NCBI GenBank assembly: GCA_945889545.1
Contig: CAMDCC010000061.1
Span: 1-12,294 of the forward strand
Source: Bifidobacterium breve
GTDB taxonomy: Bacteria; Actinomycetota; Acidimicrobiia; IMCC26256; PALSA-555
Reading direction: 5' to 3'
DNA: 12,294 nucleotides
Position 1 is the first letter of the stretch. Each line of letters starts with the position of its first letter. A program made the position numbers and the translations under genes. The notes beneath the pieces are model-generated. The model ran no database searches and had not been told where the DNA came from. It saw only the letters and a program-made list of their open reading frames with translations. Of the stretch, positions 1-6,500 are shown in pieces.

Positions 1-226
1 GTCGGGCCACCTGGCGGGTGCCGGACTCGACCACTTCATCGGCGAGCATCTCGCGCCCGACCACCCGCTGATCTCGATGACGAATGTGGTGCTCACACCA
101 CATATCGGTGGCGCGACCTACGACACTGAGTCCACGCACTCCAAGCTCATCGCCGATGGTCTCGCAACGCTGCTCGCCGGCGGGAAACCCGACAACATCG
201 TGAACCCGGAGGTTCTCAGTGCCTGA
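1..226 (+). CDS. D-isomer-specific 2-hydroxyacid dehydrogenase, C-terminal fragment (5' end outside window)
   Basis: The reading frame is open from base 2 to the TGA at 224-226 and gives the last 74 residues. The visible part is the end of the NAD-binding domain and the final helix of this family (formate, glycerate and phosphoglycerate dehydrogenase relatives). It contains GHLAGAGLD followed by the block VVLTPHIGGAT, whose His is the family's catalytic acid/base. The family reduces 2-keto acids or oxidises 2-hydroxy acids with NAD(P); the substrate cannot be told from this fragment. There is no C-terminal ACT domain, so it is not the long form of SerA. The end overlaps the following aldolase gene by 8 bp, so the two are translationally linked and probably serve one catabolic route. 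Confidence 0.88.
   Translation, partial: SGHLAGAGLDHFIGEHLAPDHPLISMTNVVLTPHIGGATYDTESTHSKLIADGLATLLAGGKPDNIVNPEVLSA
208..213 (+). promoter_or_regulatory. Shine-Dalgarno of the class II aldolase gene
   Basis: GGAGGT lies 5 nt before the GTG at 219, inside the last codons of the dehydrogenase. It fixes the aldolase start as GTG 219, since no other start with a comparable ribosome binding site is nearby. Confidence 0.75.
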
Positions 227-881
227 GGCCAAGCTCACCGCGCAGGAGACCAAGGAGCAGCTGCTCTGGGTCGCCAAGGAGATGTTGATCACCAACCTCG
301 TGCAGGGCACGGCCGGCAACTGCGCGGCACGGCTCCCCGACGGCAACGCGGTGCTCACGCCGTCGTCCCTCGATTACATGGACATGACGCTCGACGACCT
401 TGTGGTCTGCGATCTCGACGGGAACGTGCTCGAAGGCGAGCGCAGCCCCACCACCGAGAAGATGCTCCACCTCAGCGCGCTGAAGCTGCACGACGATATC
501 GATGCCACCATGCACTGCCACGCCAAGTTCGCCACGATGTTCGCCCTCACGCGCAAGGCAATTCCTGCCTACATCGAGGAGTTCGACGTGTTCGTGGGTG
601 GCGACGTGGAAGTCGCCGACTACAAGACGACCGGGTCCCTCGAGCTCGCCGAGGAGATCGCCAAGCGCGTCGGCGAGAAGGCCGCCGTGTTGATGGCCAA
701 CCACGGCCTGTTCGCCGTGGGCAAGAGCCCCAAGGACGTGCTGCACATCGCGCACCTGGTCGAGCGCACCGCCGAGATCATCTGGGGCGCGCAGCAACTC
801 GGCGAGATCGTGCCGCTACCCGACGAAGTAAACAAGCAGTTCTCGAGCTACTACCGGTACGGACGCACCGGGAAGTTCTAA
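219..881 (+). CDS. class II aldolase/adducin family protein (L-fuculose-phosphate aldolase-like)
   Basis: The product is 220 residues, the usual size of single-domain class II aldolases such as FucA, AraD-type epimerases and OtnC-type decarboxylases. These are cytoplasmic Zn enzymes that cleave or decarboxylate phosphorylated sugars through an enediolate. Visible family landmarks are the phosphate-binding GTAGN (30-34), TPSS (47-50), Glu80 in SPTTEKMLH (catalytic Glu position), the Zn-binding pair His99/His101 in MHCH, and a third Zn His162 in ANHGLF. All key residues are present, so it should be active. The GTG start has a strong ribosome binding site and overlaps the dehydrogenase by 8 bp. 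A dehydrogenase plus class II aldolase pair suggests use of a sugar or sugar acid. Whether it acts as an aldolase, epimerase or decarboxylase cannot be settled here. Confidence 0.9.
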   Translation: MPEAKLTAQETKEQLLWVAKEMLITNLVQGTAGNCAARLPDGNAVLTPSSLDYMDMTLDDLVVCDLDGNVLEGERSPTTEKMLHLSALKLHDDIDATMHCHAKFATMFALTRKAIPAYIEEFDVFVGGDVEVADYKTTGSLELAEEIAKRVGEKAAVLMANHGLFAVGKSPKDVLHIAHLVERTAEIIWGAQQLGEIVPLPDEVNKQFSSYYRYGRTGKF

Positions 882-906
882 AAGCTCAGGAGCCCGCTCA
901 CATCCA

Positions 907-1569
907 TCAGCGCTTGCGCAGGAGGGTGAGGCCGTCGCCGAGGGGGATCATCGAGGCGTCGACGCGAGTGTCGGCCGCCACCATGTCGTTGAAGGCACGA
1001 ATGGCGTTCGTGTCGGCATCGGTCACCGATGAATCGGCAACGGTCCCCGACCAGAGCACGTTGTCGACGAGGATCACGCCATTCGTGCGCATCCGCACGA
1101 TGAGCTCCTCGTAGTACGCCGCGTAGTTCTGCTTGTCGGCGTCGATGAATGCGAGGTCGATCAGTGCGTCCTTGGGCAACGCTTGCAGCGTCTCGAGCGC
1201 GGGGGCGATCCGCAGCTCGATGCGCTCCGCCACTCCAGCCCGCTCCCATCCCTCACGGGCGATAGCAGTCCATTCCTCGCTGACGTCGCAGCACAGAAGG
1301 TGCCCGTCGGATCGCAACCCGTACGCGATGGCGAGCGACGAGTAGCCGGTGAACGTGCCGACCTCGACGGCATGCTTCACCTGGATGAGACGCGCAAGCA
1401 GCGTCATGAACGCGCCTTGCTCCGGTGAGATCTGCATCATCGACAGGCTGGGGACCTTCGCTTGCGTCTCCTGGATCAGCCATTGCTGGACTTCGTCGGG
1501 CGGCGCGCCGTGTGCGACGAGGTACTCATGCACGGGAGCAGACAGGAAGAAGGACTTCGGGTCAGCCAT
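907..1569 (-). CDS. SAM-dependent O-methyltransferase, caffeoyl-CoA O-methyltransferase family
   Basis: The 220-residue product matches the length and motif order of the caffeoyl-CoA/catechol O-methyltransferase family (Methyltransf_3), which transfers methyl from S-adenosylmethionine to a hydroxyl, usually with a divalent cation. The SAM-binding motif I is VEVGTFTGYSS (68-78), with acidic Asp95 after beta-2. AFIDADKQNY (140-149) supplies Asp143, and LVDNVLWSG (167-175) supplies Asp169 and Asn170; these are the family's usual metal-binding residues. The start is ATG 1569, 24 nt after the upstream methyltransferase stop, with only a weak Shine-Dalgarno. It is the last gene of the minus-strand run and converges on the aldolase. 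Bacterial members are often promiscuous, so a role in methylating the cluster's glycan is only a guess; it may be a passenger. Confidence 0.9.
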   Translation of the reverse strand: MADPKSFFLSAPVHEYLVAHGAPPDEVQQWLIQETQAKVPSLSMMQISPEQGAFMTLLARLIQVKHAVEVGTFTGYSSLAIAYGLRSDGHLLCCDVSEEWTAIAREGWERAGVAERIELRIAPALETLQALPKDALIDLAFIDADKQNYAAYYEELIVRMRTNGVILVDNVLWSGTVADSSVTDADTNAIRAFNDMVAADTRVDASMIPLGDGLTLLRKR

Positions 1570-1593
1570 GAGCCGCAGACTACAAGCGCTGGA

Positions 1594-2301
1594 TCAGCGC
1601 GCTTCGTCGACAACCGCTGTGATCCCCAGACACACGTTGAGGTTCACAATCGGCACGCGCAGCGGGAAGAAGCGCTGGTGTTCGATGCGAAAGCGCTCGC
1701 CCAGCAACTCGCGGATCTCGGCCGGTGAGTTGATGTGCTCACGGCGCACAAACATCTCATACGGCTTTCCGTACCGGCGCTCGAACTGACGCTGCGCGGT
1801 GACGCGTCGACCCATTCCGTAGACGAAGCCCGGATCGCATGGGATCACGATGCCCAGCCGACCACCGGGGCGGAGCAGGCGATGGAGCTCGTCGAGGGCG
1901 CGTGGCAAGTCGGGGAGGTGTTCGAGCACATGCACGGCGACGGCGCGGTCGAAGTGTCCGTCCTCGAACGGCAGACGCTGCTGACAGTCGCCGACGATCG
2001 TCTCCACGTTCGGGAAGCGTTCGCGCAGCAGCGCCGCCATCTCGCTACGCAGCTCCACGCTCGTGTAGTCCTGGCGCGAGAGGTCTTCGTACTGGAGCTG
2101 CTCACCCAGTCCAGCGCCGATCTCGATCGTTCGGAACCGACCTGTACCCGACGGGTAGGAGCGGAGCGCATACCGGTGGTTGAAGTGCTCGACGAGCTTG
2201 TAGCTACTCGGCACGTCCTCGTGCCACCACTGGATGGCTTCGTCGATGATCGCTTGATCCTCGGGTGCGAGCGGTGGGAGCACCTTGGGCCATTGCGTCA
2301 C
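1594..2301 (-). CDS. class I SAM-dependent methyltransferase (Methyltransf_11-like)
   Basis: The product is 235 residues when started at GTG 2301, whose GTGA overlaps the stop of the DUF2304 gene; a GGAGAAG lies 11 nt upstream. A longer frame opens to 2724, but its extra N-terminal 141 codons are an Arg/His-rich shadow of the DUF2304 gene. Motif I is EIGAGLGEQL (60-69), an acidic Glu83 ends beta-2, and GDCQQRLPFEDGHFD (104-118) and HVLEHLPDLPRAL (124-136) give motifs II/III. The RPGG turn (144-147) is typical of ubiE/Methyltransf_11-type enzymes. Small-molecule or sugar methylation is plausible given the neighbouring glycosyltransferases, but the substrate is unknown. It is tightly coupled to DUF2304 and GT2, which argues for a role in the same glycan pathway. 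Confidence 0.87.
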   Translation of the reverse strand: MTQWPKVLPPLAPEDQAIIDEAIQWWHEDVPSSYKLVEHFNHRYALRSYPSGTGRFRTIEIGAGLGEQLQYEDLSRQDYTSVELRSEMAALLRERFPNVETIVGDCQQRLPFEDGHFDRAVAVHVLEHLPDLPRALDELHRLLRPGGRLGIVIPCDPGFVYGMGRRVTAQRQFERRYGKPYEMFVRREHINSPAEIRELLGERFRIEHQRFFPLRVPIVNLNVCLGITAVVDEAR

Positions 2302-2705
2302 GACGGCACCGGCTTCTCCACCGGCTTCTCGTTCGCGGCCGACGGAGCAGCCGACGGAGCAGCCGAATCTCCAGCCGCGGCTTGCTCGAGCCGGCGGATC
2401 CGTTCGTCGGTGAGGGCATGGGCCTCGGTGAGCGTACGGAGCGTCTGAATAAGCCCCGACGCCGTGATGGAGAGCTGCACCGCGATCAGCAAGAGGATCG
2501 TCAACGCGAGGCCCAGCAACAGCTCGATGGGTCGGATGTCGAGCGCGTCGGCCAGCGGTTCGCCAACGCCGGTGAGTGCTTCTGACGCGCCGATCGTCAA
2601 CGCGACCAGAATCCAACCGAGCGTGTACCGCAAGGTCAGGAGCTGAAGGCGCGCCAGCACAACGATGGACAGCGCGAAAAGAAGCCCGAGTGATCCGAGC
2701 AGCAA
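2298..2705 (-). CDS. DUF2304 family small membrane protein
   Basis: The 135-residue product has three hydrophobic segments (about residues 2-20, 29-45 and 60-86) followed by an amphipathic helix containing RIRRLEQ and a low-complexity tail. This is the layout of DUF2304 proteins, which usually sit beside GT2 polyprenyl-phosphate sugar synthases and are thought to help them at the membrane; here the GT2 is immediately upstream. The start is a TTG at 2705, chosen because an in-frame TGA lies six codons upstream and no ATG or GTG occurs before the first membrane segment. GAGGT sits 12 nt before it. The tail (about residues 113-135) is built from duplicated SAAP and EKPV units encoded by 12-bp tandem repeats. 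The stop overlaps the next start (GTGA). Confidence 0.78.
   Translation of the reverse strand: MLLGSLGLLFALSIVVLARLQLLTLRYTLGWILVALTIGASEALTGVGEPLADALDIRPIELLLGLALTILLLIAVQLSITASGLIQTLRTLTEAHALTDERIRRLEQAAAGDSAAPSAAPSAANEKPVEKPVPS
2308..2366. repeat. two adjacent 12-bp tandem duplications in the DUF2304 tail
   Basis: Plus-strand unit accggcttctc(c/g) occurs twice (2308-2319 and 2320-2331), and gccgacggagca occurs twice (2338-2349 and 2350-2361) with a partial third copy. They encode EKPVEKPV and SAAPSAAPSAA on the minus strand. Both are multiples of three and keep the frame. The tail is probably a flexible cytoplasmic extension. Confidence 0.85.
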
Positions 2706-2759
2706 GGTGTCGAGAGTACCTCACCCGTCCGGCCCGTCACCGAACGAGTGATCCGTCAC

Positions 2760-3533
2760 TCAGTCCCCCGTACTCCTGCCCTTTGCCCCGCCCTCAGCCT
2801 CAGCCTCAGCCTGGACCGCAGAGCGAAAGCGAATCCCGATCCGCAACTTCACGACGAGCAGGGCGCGAGCAAGGAACGCGAGCGACGCCGGCGTGGTCGC
2901 AGACCGAACACCGCCTTGGCGGGCATGGATCGTGGTGGGCACCGAGACGACTCGGTACCCGGCTCGTGCACTCGCCACCAACGCCTCGAAGGTGTCGCCG
3001 AGGTACTGCGTCGGGTACTCACGGGCGAACTCACCCAAGAGCGGTGACGCGATGGCACGAAACCCCGAAGTCGCATCTTCGATCGGCTCGCCGTTCGCTC
3101 GCTTCGCCGCCCGCGCGAGGACACGCATCGCAAATCGCCGCGACCTCGAGATCTCCATTGCGTCGCCGCCTGCAAACCGGTTGCCCACGACCAGATCGGC
3201 ATGTTCCTTCGACATCGCGTCGAGCAGTGCGTGGATGTTCGCAGGGTCGTGTTGCCCGTCGGCATCGCACTGAATGGCAACGCGGTAGCCATTCTCCACG
3301 GCGTACCGAAAGCCACACCGCAATGCGCCACCCACACCCAGGTTGACGACCAGACGGAGCACGGTCGCTCCTGCTTGTTCGGCGAGCTCGCCAGTCGCGT
3401 CGGTGGAGCCGTCGTCGACGACAACCACCGGGAAGCCCTCGGCCCGCACGGCGCGCACCACATTGGCGACGGTTGCCGACTCGTTGTGCGCCGGGATGAT
3501 CACGACAACATCGCTCGTGGCCATCGGCAACAT
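2760..3533 (-). CDS. GT2 family glycosyltransferase, polyprenyl-phosphate mannose/glucose synthase-like
   Basis: The product is 257 residues from ATG 3533. GT-A fold motifs are complete: IIPAHNE (12-18), VVDDGSTD (38-45), the metal-binding DADGQHDP (90-97), NRFAGG (118-123), TSGFRAI (155-161) and a late RQGGVRS block. These match the DPM/DPG-synthase-like branch of GT2, which moves a sugar from a nucleotide donor to a polyprenyl phosphate on the cytoplasmic face. It has no C-terminal membrane helices, so it probably depends on the adjacent DUF2304 protein for membrane contact. Starts at 3524 or 3587 are also possible; the latter would overlap the AftD-like gene by 35 bp, and none has a clear Shine-Dalgarno. 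The C-terminus ends in a low-complexity Ala/Glu/Gly tail. Confidence 0.9.
   Translation of the reverse strand: MLPMATSDVVVIIPAHNESATVANVVRAVRAEGFPVVVVDDGSTDATGELAEQAGATVLRLVVNLGVGGALRCGFRYAVENGYRVAIQCDADGQHDPANIHALLDAMSKEHADLVVGNRFAGGDAMEISRSRRFAMRVLARAAKRANGEPIEDATSGFRAIASPLLGEFAREYPTQYLGDTFEALVASARAGYRVVSVPTTIHARQGGVRSATTPASLAFLARALLVVKLRIGIRFRSAVQAEAEAEGGAKGRSTGD
2792..2809. repeat. 6-bp triplet repeat (cctcag x3) in the GT2 tail
   Basis: Three perfect cctcag units encode the alternating Ala-Glu tail of the GT2 protein. It is a small slippage-type repeat that keeps the frame, with no function apparent. Confidence 0.7.
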
Positions 3534-3552
3534 CGTAGTGATGGCCGCGTGC

Positions 3553-6500
3553 TCAGGAGTTGTTGACCGCGTGTTCCTCGATGGCATCGATGGTCACCGT
3601 GCCCGCCAAGAGCACGATCGCGAGCATTGGCCAGTCGTTCACGCGCAAGAACCGCTGCGGCCAGTCGTACGCCCCCGGATAGCCGTTCCGGGCCTGCTGC
3701 ACGATCACGTATGCGGAGGCCGCGCCCAGTACGAGAACTGACGCGACACGGAGCGCGAGACGTGCTCGTCGATCGAACAGTGCTCCGAGCATGGCGATGC
3801 CAGCGACCCCGCCCACCCACGGCGCGCCGATCACCGCTCCGACGATGGCGGCCGCGATCGGCAACCCGACGAGCACGCGCCGCGAATACCCGTTCTCGAG
3901 CAATCGCTCCCCCTCCTGGGGACGCTCGATTGCCCCGAAAGCAGGAATGTCGAGACTCGACGGATTGTGGGCGACAGGAGCAGCACCCTGCTTGCGCCGA
4001 CGCACGATGATCACCAGGCACGCCAACGCGCCGATCGCACTCACTCCGAGGCCGAGCCAGATCCGACGTTGCGGGGTCCACTCCAGCGTGACCGAGAGGT
4101 TGCGATTGTCGCCGGGGCGCACGAACCACGCGTTCGCCATCCCGTCGACCAGGTCCGGCGCGCCGAGCGACGAGCCATCGGCGAGCTCGGCCTGCCACCC
4201 GTCGTTGTGGCTCTGCGCCAACACCAGCCAGAACGGACCATCGGCGCCGCGCACGCGCAGGTCGTACGACACTGGCCCTTCGTCGACGACGCGGATGTCG
4301 GGACCGCTCTCTTGCCCACCCGACTGTCCGAGCAACGCTTCGGTACGCGGCGTGCCGTCGGTGTCCGACGCCAGCGCGATGCGATCGAGGTCGATGCCGG
4401 TGTCGAGTCCCTTCGCGGCGCGCAGCTCGTGCGGTCCGGGCGACAGCGAGATGCCGTTGGCAGAATCGCCGCAGGGTTCGAGCGTGAGCGCCTGGCGATC
4501 AACCGCGGCGCTGTAGCTGGCACGCACTTCTACTTCGAACGGTTGGCCGTCGATGCTCAGCAGGTCGTCGCGGCACCCGGTCGACCAAGTGGGATCTGGC
4601 TCCACTGGCGGCACGAAGCCCGCCATACCGAACTCCGAGATCGCGACGGGCAGCTCGACGGCAGTACGACTGAAGAACTCGATCGTGGTCACCGCTCGCA
4701 CTTCGGCGACGGTGATGCGCACGCGCTGGGCCGTGACCTCCGGGAACTGCACGGTCACGGCAGCAGTCGCGCCAATCCGTGACTGGTCAGTGATCGCCGG
4801 CACATCGACGTCAAACGCCGGAGCGTCATCGGGCTGGATGCGCAGCTTGGTGGGCACCGAATGGCGACCGTCGGCGACGATCTCGAGATCTAGATGGTCG
4901 AACACCGCGGGCTCGCGACTCGATGGAAGTTCGTACTCCACCCATTCCCCGACACTCGGACCGTACGCAGGCGTCCATGCAGTTGCTTCGAGACCATCGA
5001 TCGCCGACGTTGCCAGTGATCGCAGATCGCCTTCGAGGTGCGACGACGATCGCACGTCAAAGACGTTCGCCAGGTCGGACGGGGGAAGGATGAGCGAGAG
5101 CGTCGCTTCGCTCGCTCTCCCGTTCAGACGTGCCGTGCCTGACAACGCGAACTCACGCTCGGTTGGCACGTCGAACTGGCGTACCAGGCTCTGCTCCTCA
5201 TCACTGCGCAGGTAGTCCGCTTGCGAACCGCGCAGGCGCGTCATGAGGTACGTGAGGCGGTGATCGGCCGAATCCGGCCCGGCGACGTCGAGCAGATCGA
5301 CCGGGAGGCGGATGATCTCGTCGACCCTTACGTCGGCAACCTGGACCTCGGCGAAGCCGACCGCGTTCTTGGCGTCGCGGTCGCCACCGAGCGCGTCGAT
5401 CGTCACCTCCATCTTGCGGAAGGAGTGCTCGGGGAACTCGATCGTCTGGCCGTCGCGACTCCGCGACGCGGCGTCGAGCCGCACGTGCTGCTCGACGCCA
5501 TCGTCGAGTCGCAACGTGACCTCAGACACGAAGCGGTCCCGCACACCGGCTTGGGGCTGCACGAGCACGACGTGATCGGTGGTGACCGGACCATCCAGAC
5601 GGAGAACAAGACGCTCGCCCGTGGCGTCACCCCGTCGACCTTCGGTCCAAGCCGTACGCAGGTCGCCATCGAACGCCATCGCCGGCCTATCCTCCGGCGA
5701 GAGGAAGTCGGGATCGCCATACGCAGTGGCTTGCACGGACTTCACCCCGCGCTGGATGGCCACCGTGCGCGTGCTGTCGTCAGCATCCGGGAACGGCTCC
5801 AACCGGTGATCGGCCGGGTCGTCCACCAACGGCCGCTCGCCGGCCCGCTCGGTGTTCCCGGTCATGTCGCGCGAGGCGCCCCAATGGCGAGCGCGCCGAC
5901 GGTTGGTGTCGGTGACCAGCAGATCCGCGTCACGCGCCAACAACCGGCGTAGCACGCCGGGGTGCTTCGCGTACCACGCCGACGAGATGATGAGCGTCCG
6001 CCCGTCGATCACCCCCGCGGCCGCGGCGTCGACGAGGCCCTCGCTGTCACCCGAGACGACGACGGGATTCGTCACCGGTGCGGTGCGCACGATCGACTCG
6101 GGCTGCTCGATCTCGAAGATCTGGACCTTCGGTGGGTCGGCTGCACCCACCGGTGTGCCCAGCTCGACCGGGTCGTTCAGTGGTTGTGCAGCCGACGCGC
6201 GGTTCGGGGTACGCGGGCCGAAGTCGTCAGCGCGGGAGGCGCCTCTGAGCCCCGCCTTCAAGACCGAGAACAGCACGCGCGGGCGCGGCGTGCGGTAGCG
6301 CTCGTACTCGAGGTCGTAGCGCATCACCACGTCGCCCGCGGCAAACAGCCGAGCGATCGCGGCGACCGCGTCGGGCTCTGCGATCCCCTCTTGGAACCGG
6401 TGATCCAGCGCGATCAACAGGTCGGCCGATGCCTGCGATCCAAACGGCACCAGCTCCCGTTCGACCCACGCGCGGTCCATCAAACCCGGCAGGATCGGAT

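Noticed and set aside
878..900. Possible terminator hairpin GCTC-AG-GAGC after the aldolase
   Set aside because: The loop would be two bases and the stem four, with no T-tract, so it is not a credible terminator.
2302..2724. N-terminal extension of the class I methyltransferase to 2724
   Set aside because: The extra 141 residues are Arg/His-rich and out of frame over the DUF2304 gene, which has proper membrane helices; GTG 2301 with a GTGA overlap is the natural start.
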